Assembly (NCBI RefSeq): GCF_900108955.1
Contig: NZ_FNYA01000001.1
Coordinates: 186,001 to 250,000, forward strand
Length of the DNA: 64,000 nucleotides
From: Flavobacterium terrigena
GTDB lineage: Bacteria > Bacteroidota > Bacteroidia > Flavobacteriales > Flavobacteriaceae
Reading direction: 5' to 3'
Below, in pieces: positions 44,913-54,897 of this stretch. Within the stretch, counting starts at the first letter, position 1; each line of letters starts with the position of its first letter. Both the position numbers and the translations under genes were made by a program. The notes beneath the pieces are model-generated. The model was not told the origin of the DNA. It saw only the letters and a list, made by a program, of their open reading frames with translations, and did no database searches.

Positions 44913-45542
44913 ATGCCATTTTATAAAAAAATTTCGCTTCCAAAAAACACATCTATTTATTTATGGAGAATTAATGAGGAAATTTCCGAATTAAAAGAGC
45001 ATCTTGTTTTGAGTGAAACTTCTTTAAATCGATTAGAGAAGATGAAAGCTACAAAACATATAAAAGGATTTTTGGCAGTGCGACAACTTTTAAATAGTAT
45101 TGATTATTCAGATTCTGAATTATTTTATGATGCTTTCGGGAAACCTTTTTTAAAAGATGGTAAACATATATCGATTTCACATTCTCATGAATTTGCTTGT
45201 ATCATAATTAGTGATAATCCTGTTGGGATTGACATTGAATTAAAAAATGAAAAAATTATAAAAAATATATGCATACTTTTTAATGAAGATTTCATTCTGA
45301 ATTTTAAAGGAAACCAGGAAGAAATCACAACATTAACCACATTTTGTTGGTCAATTAAAGAAGCTATATTCAAGTTAATTCCAGAAAACGATGTGAGTTT
45401 TAAAGACAATATTTTTATTGAACCTTTTCATTTAAATGAAAGTTCATGCGTTGTGAATGTGAGAATTAATGATAAAACCACAAGTTATAACGTACAATTG
45501 CAAGAGATTGAAAACTACGTTTTAGCCTTTGTAATTCAATAA
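44913..45542 (+). CDS. 4'-phosphopantetheinyl transferase (Sfp-type)
   Basis: A 209-residue enzyme that attaches the phosphopantetheine arm of CoA to carrier proteins. The two family motifs are present: NPVGIDIELKNEK (Mg-binding Asp/Glu) and CWSIKEAIFKLIPEN (WxxKEAxxK), with KHISISHSHEFA upstream. Its length and motif spacing are of the Sfp/AcpT class, not the AcpS class, which suits a secondary-metabolism ACP such as that at 60852. It is transcribed convergently with the pigment operon and separated from its last gene by 5 nt. Confidence 0.9.
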   Translation: MPFYKKISLPKNTSIYLWRINEEISELKEHLVLSETSLNRLEKMKATKHIKGFLAVRQLLNSIDYSDSELFYDAFGKPFLKDGKHISISHSHEFACIIISDNPVGIDIELKNEKIIKNICILFNEDFILNFKGNQEEITTLTTFCWSIKEAIFKLIPENDVSFKDNIFIEPFHLNESSCVVNVRINDKTTSYNVQLQEIENYVLAFVIQ

Positions 45543-45547
45543 AATAA

Positions 45548-46837
45548 TTATTTTCTTAAATCAATAAAACGCGTTGGTTTTCTATTCATCGGATTGAAAA
45601 CAATCGGATTTAAAACTTCTTTGGAAACTAATTCAATTCTTGGAGCAACACGTAATTTCGCTCTAAAATGGTCTTTAACTTCTGCTAAAAATCCTTCAGA
45701 CGGATTCTTAACAACAATCTTAACCACAATTTCATCAGTTCCTAAATCGTTATTATAAATTTGGATTAAGTAGTTTTCTATATTATCAAAATCATTTAAA
45801 ACTTCATTCATTGCTGGCGGATACAAAGTTGTTCCTTTGTATTTTATCATCTGTTGTTTTCTACCTACGACTGGTCCAACTCGAAGCGTTTTTCTACCAC
45901 ACATACAAGCATTGGTATGTAATTTCACAATATCTCCTGTTTTAAAACGAATTAAAGGCATCGCTTCTACTCCAATTGTAGTAATTGTAAGTTCACCACT
46001 TTCGCCTTCTTTAACCGGTTTATTTTCATCATCTAAAACTTCCACAATAATTAACTCTGGATGATGATGACCTCCAACTCCGTGTTCACATTCTGTAAAA
46101 GCGGTGCTCATTTCTGTAGAAGCATAAGTTGAAAATAGTTTTATATTCCACTTGCTTGCAATTTTATCTGCTAATATTGAATTAGTAAAATCCTGGTTAC
46201 GTAACGATTCTCCGATGCAAATCGCACCTTTTATTCCTAAATTATTATAATCAATTCCATGTGAATCGGCGTATTCAATAAGTTTCAACAAAAATGATGG
46301 AACTGTAATTAAATAAGTTGGTTTATATTTTAAAATGGAATCCCATTGTAATTCTGGAATCCCCGCTCCGACTCTAATTACGCCAACTTTCATTTTTCTA
46401 AGTCCTAAAAAATAGGCTAAACCAGCCATAAATCTTCGGTCCATTGTGGTCATAAGTTGCACAATATCGCCTTCTTTTATTCCAGCACAATCGAATGAAA
46501 TGGCTTCGTTATATGCCAATCTATCTAAATCATTATCGGTTAAACCGAAAGTTACAGGATCACCTAAAGTTCCAGAAGTGGTAGCAAAATCAATAATTTT
46601 ATGAGTTGGAACACATAAAAAATCATCATTATTTTTTTGAATCTCTTCTTTAGTTGTGGTTGGAATAAGTTGTAAATCTTCTAAAGTATTTATTTTAGAA
46701 AGATCAATATTATTTTCTTGAAATAAGTTTTTATAATACACTGAATTGGCGTTCACATATTGCAACACTTCTTGTAATTTCAATTCTTGAAATGCTTTAA
46801 TTTCATCTAAAGATTGTTTTTCAATATGTGGTATCAT
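45548..46837 (-). CDS. PaaK-like AMP-dependent ligase (phenylacetate-CoA ligase family)
   Basis: A 429-residue adenylate-forming enzyme. The ATP-phosphate loop TTSGTLGDPVTFG, the motif YASTEMSTAF (A5 region) and LIRFKTGDIVKLH (A7) are intact. A cysteine pair ACMCGRKTLRV follows, and the C-terminal lid domain runs to the end. In aryl-polyene and flexirubin pathways such a ligase is expected to activate an aromatic acid for transfer to ACP or CoA. Here it is the last gene of the operon and shares an ATGA overlap with the C45 gene, so the two products are likely made together. Confidence 0.88.
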   Translation of the reverse strand: MIPHIEKQSLDEIKAFQELKLQEVLQYVNANSVYYKNLFQENNIDLSKINTLEDLQLIPTTTKEEIQKNNDDFLCVPTHKIIDFATTSGTLGDPVTFGLTDNDLDRLAYNEAISFDCAGIKEGDIVQLMTTMDRRFMAGLAYFLGLRKMKVGVIRVGAGIPELQWDSILKYKPTYLITVPSFLLKLIEYADSHGIDYNNLGIKGAICIGESLRNQDFTNSILADKIASKWNIKLFSTYASTEMSTAFTECEHGVGGHHHPELIIVEVLDDENKPVKEGESGELTITTIGVEAMPLIRFKTGDIVKLHTNACMCGRKTLRVGPVVGRKQQMIKYKGTTLYPPAMNEVLNDFDNIENYLIQIYNNDLGTDEIVVKIVVKNPSEGFLAEVKDHFRAKLRVAPRIELVSKEVLNPIVFNPMNRKPTRFIDLRK

Positions 46838-48507
46838 TTCAGCTTCTTTTTTGATTTTTTTAAATATTTTTCAACTTGCAATTTACTAGTTGCTGTTGTA
46901 ATTTCACACAATAAAGCTTTTTCAAATTGCTCTTTCGCCGCTATGAAATTTTTGTTGTTGTAAAAGTATAAACCTGCTTTGAAATATACCAACCAAAAAT
47001 AAGAATTTAAAGATTGGTAGTTATTTATTTGAGATAAAGGTAAAACTTTCTTTTCATTTATAGCTTGATCGATTTTACGATCTTCAACTCTAAATTGCTC
47101 GTATTTTCGGTAATCATCTGTGTTTAAAAATGGATCTTTCGCAATGGTTAAATCGGCGCGTTCGAAAGAAACAATTGCTTCCTTATTATTTTGTTGATTA
47201 AATATTTGATTCAAATCGTAGCAAACAAATTCCCCTAATTGATACGGATTCGCAGAAACCCAAACCAATAATTCTTTAGGTTTGAAGATAATTCCATGAT
47301 GCGCTAATAATTGATTCAGTGCTTTTTCATTACCAAAACCAATTTCTTTATCGTTTAATCCTTTTGTATTTCTTAATATGTCTGCAGCAATAGTTGGGTT
47401 TATTTTCGGATTAGCATCAAATAATTCCGTCATTTTATCAAATCGATATTCCGAATGACTATCTCTAATTTGCTTCAGATTTCTTCTGTCTTTTTTATAT
47501 GCATCACTTTGAAAATGATTCGTACAAATAATTTTATTACTATTTTCTACATCAAAAATGTCGAATTTAGTTGGAGAAACTTCAATCAAAATAGCTTTAT
47601 TATCAACAGTACTTCCAATCATTATCGATTCGGAAACAAAAACTTTTCTTTTTTTCGCAATGGCAATGGCTTCGTTAATATTGCTTGCGTATTGCAAAAT
47701 TTCTCGCGCTAAAATTGAAATCGGTGTTTTTGCTATTAAAGGAATTCTAGATTTTCCAGCATTTATAGTTATGGTTAATCCTTTTGTATTCATTCCCGAA
47801 ACTGCTCCAATCATTCCCGCCCAAGTATAAATCATAAACGGATTTCCTTGAGTTGGTTTGATGAATGCAATTACTTTATCTTTTGCAAAATCGTCTCCAG
47901 CATAGAAATCGAAATTCCTTCCTAAAATTAAATTTCCATCTTCCGATTTAGAATCCCAAGCTGCAAAAGAAGAACAACCAACTAAAGCTAAATCTTGTAG
48001 CGCATGACCAATATCATGAGCGCCGTGTAAATATAAACTTCTTAAATAAGCTGGTGCAATGGCATCATATTGTTTAGAAGAATATCTTGAATAACCGTAA
48101 ATTTCCGTTTTATATTCTTCTGGAATGTTTAGATATAATTTTCGATTATACCATTTTAAGAAGAAACGTAATAACTTTTGTTTCGATTCTGAAGGAACTA
48201 AATCTTTAATTTTAGAAAAGAAAATGGTTTCTTGTTTCTTTAACAAAGAATCTGTTAAAGCACCAGAAATTAAACCAATTTGTAATGGATCGCCTTCTAC
48301 ATATAATTCCCAAAGTTGGTGTTTATTTTTAAGTAAAGTATTCTTTCCAGACACAAATAAGGTATCTGCTTTTTTATCAATTTTCGGAATTGTTTGGTTA
48401 TAACTAGCCGTAATTGGCTGATGTTTTAATGATTTTTTAATTCCACAAGAAACCAATGACAAAAAAACGACAGACGAATAAAAAAGAAAGAATAATCTAT
48501 TCTTCAT
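46834..48507 (-). CDS. C45-family Ntn-hydrolase/acyltransferase, lipoprotein
   Basis: A 557-residue protein related to acyl-CoA:6-aminopenicillanic acid acyltransferase. The signal MKNRLFFLFYSSVVFLSLVSCG has a lipobox, so the protein is probably anchored in the periplasm or outer membrane. The family nucleophile lies in LVGCSSFAAWDSKSEDG (G-Cys cleavage site near residue 178), followed by GNLILGRNFDFYAGDD and WAGMIGAVSGMNTKGLTITI. A tail of about 120 residues (TPR-like, NNKNFIAAKEQFEKALL) ends the chain. In this cluster it may join or remove an acyl group from the pigment. It overlaps the ligase gene by 4 nt. Confidence 0.85.
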   Translation of the reverse strand: MKNRLFFLFYSSVVFLSLVSCGIKKSLKHQPITASYNQTIPKIDKKADTLFVSGKNTLLKNKHQLWELYVEGDPLQIGLISGALTDSLLKKQETIFFSKIKDLVPSESKQKLLRFFLKWYNRKLYLNIPEEYKTEIYGYSRYSSKQYDAIAPAYLRSLYLHGAHDIGHALQDLALVGCSSFAAWDSKSEDGNLILGRNFDFYAGDDFAKDKVIAFIKPTQGNPFMIYTWAGMIGAVSGMNTKGLTITINAGKSRIPLIAKTPISILAREILQYASNINEAIAIAKKRKVFVSESIMIGSTVDNKAILIEVSPTKFDIFDVENSNKIICTNHFQSDAYKKDRRNLKQIRDSHSEYRFDKMTELFDANPKINPTIAADILRNTKGLNDKEIGFGNEKALNQLLAHHGIIFKPKELLVWVSANPYQLGEFVCYDLNQIFNQQNNKEAIVSFERADLTIAKDPFLNTDDYRKYEQFRVEDRKIDQAINEKKVLPLSQINNYQSLNSYFWLVYFKAGLYFYNNKNFIAAKEQFEKALLCEITTATSKLQVEKYLKKSKKKLK

Positions 48508-48512
48508 AAACT

Positions 48513-50030
48513 TTATACGATTTCTTGATTTATTTTATCCACTAGATATTCTTTTCCAACTATTTCTGAACACGTTAAAACTGCACCAATTGTCACACCC
48601 AAAACACCATGCATATTGATACTTTGTCCGGTAAGATACAAGTTTTCTAATTTTGTTTTTGGCGCGATAAATGTTAACATTGGGTTATTACAATCCTTTA
48701 CATATCCGTACATATTTCCGCTATTTCCGCCAATATAATCTCTATAAGAAAGCGGTGTGGATGTATGAATTGATTTAATACAATCTCTAATATTTGGAAA
48801 TTTAACTTCAATTTCGCTTAAAAACTTCTCTGTTTTTTGAGTTTTAAATTCTTCATAACTTAAACCTCTATCGCTTTTTTCTGCAGTTGTATTAAAAGTT
48901 TCTTCCCATTCTTTAACATCATCATATTTCATGTAAGTGATAAATGTCATTCCTTCAGCCCAATCTTCATTTTTACCAGAAAAATTCATCGAAGCCATAT
49001 AAGCCTTTGGCCATGAAGAATCATCATATTCGTAAGCTGTCCAAACGTTATTGGCGCTTTTAAAATGGTAATAATTGCAATTTAAATATTTGAATGTATT
49101 CGGTTTAAACACAATATATAAACTGAATGCAGAAATCACACTTTCTAATTTTTCAATTCTCTCATAATACGATTTTCTAAAATGAGATAAACCAACCATT
49201 TTTAGTGTTGCTTTAGGATCAATATTTGAGATGAATAAATCGGCTTTAAAAACTTCATTATCTTTGGTTACAACCGATACAACTTTGTTATCTTCAACTT
49301 CAAACTTAGCTACATCTTTGTATTTATAAATTTCACCACCGTATTTTTTAAGCTGCTTTATTAATTGTTTGGTAATTTGACTTCCACCATTAACACAACG
49401 CCAAGAACTTTGAATGTAGGAGTTAACAGACAAAGCATGAACATAAAAAGGAGATTTTTCAGCGATTCCTGCATATAAAAAGTTAGTTCCGGCTAAAACC
49501 GCTCTTAATTTTTCATTTTGAGTAATTCCTTCAATACATTCTTTAGCATTATATGACAATATTTCACTTTGGTATTTCCCTTCCGCATTTAAATTATATA
49601 AAGGAAAAGTATCACAAACATCAACAACTAATTTACAATATCTTTCTAATGCCTCTTTTTCTTCAGGAAAACTTTTTGCCAGTTGCTTTACGAAATTTTC
49701 ATAACCTTGTGCGTGAGGATATTCTTCGCCTTCACTCTCAAAAGAAATGATATCAAAGGCATCTTCATCCATTTTTTTTAATCTAAGTTCATCCATTATA
49801 CCTAGATACTTGAAGTATTTGTATAAATTCTGACCTTCAGATAAACCTCCGATATAGTGAATTCCGGTATCGAAAATGGTTTTGTCTCTTACAAAAGTTT
49901 GCAAGTTTCCACCAAATTGATTGTTTTTTTCAAGCACACAAACTTTGTATCCTTCTTTTGCTAAGATAATAGACGAAACTAAACCACCTAACCCGCTCCC
50001 TACAATTACTATGTCGTATTTATCTTTCAC
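48513..50030 (-). CDS. FAD-dependent oxidoreductase of the CrtI/CrtISO type
   Basis: A 505-residue flavoprotein. The dinucleotide-binding start DIVIVGSGLGGLVSSIILAK and the adjacent VCVLEKNNQFGGNLQTF are classic for the phytoene desaturase/carotenoid isomerase family. The C-terminal FAD-binding segment LENLYLTGQSINMHGVLGVT is also present. The start codon is GTG at 50030 because no ATG exists upstream in frame. It overlaps the exporter gene by 11 nt. In polyene clusters a related enzyme probably reduces or isomerises double bonds. The exact reaction is unknown. Confidence 0.88.
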   Translation of the reverse strand: MKDKYDIVIVGSGLGGLVSSIILAKEGYKVCVLEKNNQFGGNLQTFVRDKTIFDTGIHYIGGLSEGQNLYKYFKYLGIMDELRLKKMDEDAFDIISFESEGEEYPHAQGYENFVKQLAKSFPEEKEALERYCKLVVDVCDTFPLYNLNAEGKYQSEILSYNAKECIEGITQNEKLRAVLAGTNFLYAGIAEKSPFYVHALSVNSYIQSSWRCVNGGSQITKQLIKQLKKYGGEIYKYKDVAKFEVEDNKVVSVVTKDNEVFKADLFISNIDPKATLKMVGLSHFRKSYYERIEKLESVISAFSLYIVFKPNTFKYLNCNYYHFKSANNVWTAYEYDDSSWPKAYMASMNFSGKNEDWAEGMTFITYMKYDDVKEWEETFNTTAEKSDRGLSYEEFKTQKTEKFLSEIEVKFPNIRDCIKSIHTSTPLSYRDYIGGNSGNMYGYVKDCNNPMLTFIAPKTKLENLYLTGQSINMHGVLGVTIGAVLTCSEIVGKEYLVDKINQEIV

Positions 50031-53000
50031 TTATCTTATTTTTTAAAACAATAATTTTGTCTTCATTTGAAATGACTTCAAAATTTGCCTGCTCAAATTT
50101 ATACAATAAATTAGAACTATTGAACAAAATTACCTGTTGAAAATGGCTTACATGATTTGAAACAACTTCAAAATCTAAATTTGCATCTGAAATTAATAAC
50201 GTATTATTTCCAACAATTGTATCTTGAATGTTTTCAACGTAAGTAACACCATATTTCTTAACTAAATAATTAGAATTGGCAATCGCTCTTTTTTCCAAAT
50301 CTTCAATGAATGAAGTTATTTTTCTCTTCGCGTGTTGCATATTCAAAAGAACATCCATTTGTCCGAAATCTGATGCGATATGGAAAATTTTAGCATCAGG
50401 ATTGATACTAGAATTTAGCTTAAAATAATTACTTTTACTTGCTAAAAAGTCTGATTTTACTTCCGAAATAATGTCTCTTTCTTTATATAAAAAACTTAAA
50501 TACAATTTATCTTTGAAGTAGTTTTCGTCTTCTAAATCAATTCGCAGTTTATTAAATTCAGTTCTGAAATATTTATTGATTGATTTTGTTCGTTGTGAAT
50601 AATTTTCACCAAACGATTTGTCATCCGCTTTTATTCTTTTATCAATAACAACAGTAATATTTTCATCATAAATAATGTGATCACCTTTTGGTAAACTTTC
50701 AGAATTTCCATGAATATAAACAGGCAAAACATCTATATTGAAATGTTCTGCTAAATAAAACGCGCCTTTATAAAACCTATTAATTTCATTAGTACTAGAA
50801 CGAGTTCCTTCTGGAAAAACCATTAAAGAATACCCTTTTTCTATTTTATCACGTAAATGTTCTACACTTCCTTCAATACCTTGCGAAGCCGGATAATAAC
50901 CTGCTAACTTTACAATTCTACCAAAAATAGGTGAATTATAAACCCAATCATTAACTAAATAAATTATTTTAGGTGTAATCATTCCAACTGCTAAAATATC
51001 TAAAAATGAAGTATGGTTTGATATAATAACTGCGGGTTTACTAAAATCTTCTTTATAATTATTTACTATTTTTTTCTTTACGAACGGATTAGAATATAAA
51101 ACCGATTTCATGAAATTTGAAATAATACTTCTAAACCACATCATCTTTTTTTCCTTCTTGGCTGGAATTAAAAACAAAATCACTTTTCCTAATAAAGAGA
51201 AAAACAATCCTCCCAAACCATAATATAAAAACGATAAAGTTGAATGAATTAGCAATCGTAATGTTATTGGCGATTTTCCTTTTTTTACACGATTAATAAA
51301 GCAAATACGGAATAATAACGGATAAAAAATAAATGTAATTAATAAGGCCGCAAAAACTCCAATTAATGAAACGGATGAAATGGATCTTAAGGCTGGATGT
51401 TTGGCAAAAACTAAAGCTCCAATAGCTAAAATTGTGGTTAAAGCGGCTAAAATTATAGAAGTTCTATAAGTTGGCATTTCATTTTTACCAGTAGTATGTT
51501 CTTTTTGTAAAGCACTTGTCATGAAAATACTAAAATCGACACCATGACCAAAAATTAATGTACAAACAATAGTACTGAAAATGTTTAGTTGAATATTGAA
51601 AAGCCACATAATTCCAGCGGTTACAATACCTGTTAACACAATTGGAATGGTACTTACTATAACTAATTCCACTCTTCTGAAGAACACGAAAAGAATTAAA
51701 ATAACAGCAACAAAAGAATAATTAACTAATGAATTGAAATCGTCTCGAAGTTTCCCTAAAAAGGTTTCATTCATTTGTTGTCTGTCGATGGGTAAAACAC
51801 TTTGTTGTGAATCAATTGATTTTACAAATTTATCCCTTTGTGTATTTGAAACTTTTGCAACAGAAGTAATCGTATAAAATCCATTTTTAGAAGCTACAAA
51901 TTCATCTAAAAATAACACATTTAATTTTTTATAATCAGCAAAACTTAATAACTCAAACTTTTGATTTAATAAGTCGTAAAATCCTTGATGCATTTCTGGT
52001 TTAAAACCAATTGCATTTCCGTGAGAAATTAGCGCATTCTCAACAAATTGTTTTCTATTCGAAGTCCAGAAATTATCCCACAATTTTAATTTTTCAAGTT
52101 GTGCTTCTTTCGATAAAACGATTCCTCCTATAGAACTAAAATTAATTATTTTGTTATCCGATTTTTCTAGCGAAAGTCTGTCGAAAAGTTTGCTATTATT
52201 TTGAATGGCTTCTTCAATTGAATTTCCGTAAGCCGCTAAATAAATTGATTTTGAAGTTAAATTAGTTCTCTTCTCTAATTTTTCTTCTGTCTTTTTAATA
52301 TCATCAGGAATAAAATTTAATTCCGATAAATTATTATTGAACGTAACTTTTCCGAAAGTGAAAAACGAAACTACAATGATGATACAAGTAATCCCAATTA
52401 AAGCTTTATTGTTTTCAAAAGAAAATCCAGCTATTTTGTCTAAGACATTTTCTTTTGGAGGCAACAAACTATCCTTAGGTTTGTATAAATGTGGAATGAT
52501 TAATAGCGAGAAAAACGCCGACACAATAACACTAATGGCTGCAAAAATTCCTAAATCTTTTAACGCTTCCGAATTCACAAAAAGTAAACATAAAAATGCC
52601 AAAGCAGTTGTTGTACTACTCATTATTAATGGCATTGTAATATCTTTATAAACGGTTTTTAAATCGTTATGATGTTTGTAATGCGTAAGAATATGTAAAG
52701 AATAATCAATGGTCACACCCAATAAAACAGCACCAACACTCAAAGAAATGGCTGAAATAGTTTGTCGTAAAAAATACAAACATGCAATGGCTGTTACGAC
52801 TCCAAAAATAGTTGGAATGAAAATAATTACTGGAATTAATAACTTGCGATAAAATACTATTAGAATTAACATCAGTGTTCCTAATGAAACTAAAATCGTA
52901 GTAATAATATCGGTTTTTATTTGCTTGGCATTTGCAACGGCAATTAAGGAAGAACCAAAATATTCTAGAGTAACTTTTCCGCTGTTTACTGTATTAAATT

Positions 53001-53709
53001 TAGATTTGATTGTATTTAATTCGTCAACAAAAAGCGTGTTTTTTTCGGTTTCGCTTCCGCTTAATTTCGGATTGATGAATAATAAAAGTGTCGATTCATC
53101 TTTCGTAATTATGAATCCGTCTTTCAAAATAAAATCGTCTCCAATGCTTAACTGCTGTAGTTTTTTTAAAGCAACGAACGAAATTCCTAATGGATCATTT
53201 ACAATAAAATCCTTGGCAATAAATCCAGTTGGAGAAATTAGGGTTTTGTAATTGTTTTCAACTTGTTGTGAAATGCTATCGTTAGTTAGCTTTTTCTCTA
53301 AAGTTGCATAGTCTTTTTCATCTAAAAAATAAGGCAAATTTTGGTAAACAAAATCGAAAGTTTGTTGAATATTTTCATCATCAACTTTACCTTGAATATT
53401 TTTAATATAAGGTTCACAAGTTTTTAAACTATCAATAAAATTGGTTGCTGTCTCAGTTAAATCATCAATAGTTCCATTTTTATCTTTTTCGATAATAACC
53501 GTAATTTTATCTGAAAAGTTCAATTGCTTAATCACTTTTGTAGCTATATCAGCATTTTCGTTTTTCGGAATTATTCTGGTAATATCTTCTTCAAATCTAA
53601 TTTTTGAAGCAAAAAATCCAAAAACAAGTAGAAACAAAAATGCAATCGCTAAAGACAGCAATCTATTCTTCTGAACAAAATAATGAACCTTAATAAAAAA
53701 ATTATGCAT
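50020..53709 (-). CDS. MMPL/RND exporter fused to a PlsC-type acyltransferase and a C-terminal domain
   Basis: A 1229-residue fusion. Residues 1-860 are an RND/MMPL permease: a TM1 anchor (LLSLAIAFLFLLVFGFFASK), a large loop, TM2-6 with the SVGAVLLGVTIDYSLHILTH motif, a second loop, and TM8-12 with LIFGHGVDFSIFM. Residues about 880-1075 form a 1-acylglycerol-3-phosphate acyltransferase domain with the catalytic ISNHTSFLDILAV and the substrate motif VFPEGTRSSTNE. The last 150 or so residues are a small domain resembling a degenerate methyltransferase, not firmly assigned. The fusion suggests that lipid coupling and export of the pigment are linked. Confidence 0.9.
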   Translation of the reverse strand: MHNFFIKVHYFVQKNRLLSLAIAFLFLLVFGFFASKIRFEEDITRIIPKNENADIATKVIKQLNFSDKITVIIEKDKNGTIDDLTETATNFIDSLKTCEPYIKNIQGKVDDENIQQTFDFVYQNLPYFLDEKDYATLEKKLTNDSISQQVENNYKTLISPTGFIAKDFIVNDPLGISFVALKKLQQLSIGDDFILKDGFIITKDESTLLLFINPKLSGSETEKNTLFVDELNTIKSKFNTVNSGKVTLEYFGSSLIAVANAKQIKTDIITTILVSLGTLMLILIVFYRKLLIPVIIFIPTIFGVVTAIACLYFLRQTISAISLSVGAVLLGVTIDYSLHILTHYKHHNDLKTVYKDITMPLIMSSTTTALAFLCLLFVNSEALKDLGIFAAISVIVSAFFSLLIIPHLYKPKDSLLPPKENVLDKIAGFSFENNKALIGITCIIIVVSFFTFGKVTFNNNLSELNFIPDDIKKTEEKLEKRTNLTSKSIYLAAYGNSIEEAIQNNSKLFDRLSLEKSDNKIINFSSIGGIVLSKEAQLEKLKLWDNFWTSNRKQFVENALISHGNAIGFKPEMHQGFYDLLNQKFELLSFADYKKLNVLFLDEFVASKNGFYTITSVAKVSNTQRDKFVKSIDSQQSVLPIDRQQMNETFLGKLRDDFNSLVNYSFVAVILILFVFFRRVELVIVSTIPIVLTGIVTAGIMWLFNIQLNIFSTIVCTLIFGHGVDFSIFMTSALQKEHTTGKNEMPTYRTSIILAALTTILAIGALVFAKHPALRSISSVSLIGVFAALLITFIFYPLLFRICFINRVKKGKSPITLRLLIHSTLSFLYYGLGGLFFSLLGKVILFLIPAKKEKKMMWFRSIISNFMKSVLYSNPFVKKKIVNNYKEDFSKPAVIISNHTSFLDILAVGMITPKIIYLVNDWVYNSPIFGRIVKLAGYYPASQGIEGSVEHLRDKIEKGYSLMVFPEGTRSSTNEINRFYKGAFYLAEHFNIDVLPVYIHGNSESLPKGDHIIYDENITVVIDKRIKADDKSFGENYSQRTKSINKYFRTEFNKLRIDLEDENYFKDKLYLSFLYKERDIISEVKSDFLASKSNYFKLNSSINPDAKIFHIASDFGQMDVLLNMQHAKRKITSFIEDLEKRAIANSNYLVKKYGVTYVENIQDTIVGNNTLLISDANLDFEVVSNHVSHFQQVILFNSSNLLYKFEQANFEVISNEDKIIVLKNKISER

Positions 53710-53717
53710 TTTTGGAA

Positions 53718-54896
53718 TTATTTTTTAGTTTTATGCAGAAGCGAAAGTAAGAAAAAACTAGCTATTCCGAAAGTAAAAGCGGCGATTGTAGCTAAAATAA
53801 AACTTCCAACTAAATATTGAGAGGTATGATTTTTTATGGTTTCGAAAGTCAAATTTTGATATTGATAAAAGTTTCCATTTCCCTTTACGAAATAAGAACC
53901 CATTTGTAATGATCCATAAATTATAAATGGAATCATTGGTGGAATGCTGATGTTTGAAAATGTAAAAGCTAATATTTTATTCCATCTGAATAAAACCGCT
54001 AAAAACAATACCAAGACAGTTTGAAATCCCCAAAATGGAGCAATTCCGATAAAAACACCTAAAGCAATTGATAAAGATTTGATTAAATTAGAATCATTGC
54101 TCTGTAAAATCTCTTCTTTTATGAATTGTTTAATTTTTTTTTTTTGAAAATTTCTAAAGAAATCTCTCGGTTTGATGTATAAAAGTGTGATGATAACTAA
54201 AATCGTATTCAGAATACTAATTCTTGTAAAATCTTTAAAAGGTCTGAAATGCGTAACACGTTCTTCTGGATCGTATAAGATTTTAACTGGAATATTTTTT
54301 ACTTCTGTTCCTTTCCAAGCGGCACGAACAATGACCTCAATTTCAAATTCAAATTTATTCGTAAAATATTTTTTTGGAAGATGTAATAACGGATATAATC
54401 TGTAACCAGATTGTGTGTCTTCTAATTTAATTCCGGTTTCAAACCAAAACCAAAAGTTAGAAAATTTATTCCCAAAACTACTTTTTTTAGGCACACCTTC
54501 TTGGTTCATATTTCGGCTACCAATTAGCAAAATATTACTTTCTTTTTTAGCTAACTCTTCTAAAAAAACAGGAATATCATCAGGAAAATGTTGTCCATCA
54601 GAATCGATTGTAATCGCGTAATGATATCCTTTTTCAATGGCTTTTTTAAAACCTAATTGAAGTGCATTTCCTTTTCCTTTATTTTTCGGAATAAGAATAG
54701 AATCAATCGATGTATACGAATTTATGATTTCAGATGTGTTATCGGTAGAACCATCATTTACAACAATAACATTAGTGGTATATTGCAATACACCATCAAT
54801 AACCCTATTCAAAGTTTTGTGATTATTGTAAGTTGGAACAATAACACAAACTTTTTTTAGATTTAATGTTTCAGAAATAGTAGAATTTGAAAGCAT
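53718..54896 (-). CDS. GT2 glycosyltransferase with C-terminal DUF2062 membrane domain
   Basis: A 392-residue protein. The GT-A catalytic domain (1-240) has the start KKVCVIVPTYNNHKTLNRVI and a TIDSDGQHFPDDIP nucleotide/metal site. From about residue 275 a DUF2062 domain follows (SIALGVFIGIAPFWGFQTVL, then NISIPPMIPFIIYGSLQMGS). The same domain pair occurs in aryl-polyene clusters, where it is thought to act on the lipid anchor or head group. It lies between the exporter fusion and the small TPR-like gene with gaps of 8 and 1 nt. Confidence 0.88.
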   Translation of the reverse strand: MLSNSTISETLNLKKVCVIVPTYNNHKTLNRVIDGVLQYTTNVIVVNDGSTDNTSEIINSYTSIDSILIPKNKGKGNALQLGFKKAIEKGYHYAITIDSDGQHFPDDIPVFLEELAKKESNILLIGSRNMNQEGVPKKSSFGNKFSNFWFWFETGIKLEDTQSGYRLYPLLHLPKKYFTNKFEFEIEVIVRAAWKGTEVKNIPVKILYDPEERVTHFRPFKDFTRISILNTILVIITLLYIKPRDFFRNFQKKKIKQFIKEEILQSNDSNLIKSLSIALGVFIGIAPFWGFQTVLVLFLAVLFRWNKILAFTFSNISIPPMIPFIIYGSLQMGSYFVKGNGNFYQYQNLTFETIKNHTSQYLVGSFILATIAAFTFGIASFFLLSLLHKTKK

Positions 54897-54897
54897 T

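Noticed and set aside
52925..53251. 108-codon plus-strand frame inside the exporter gene
   Set aside because: Antisense shadow of the MMPL coding sequence; no start context or family resemblance.
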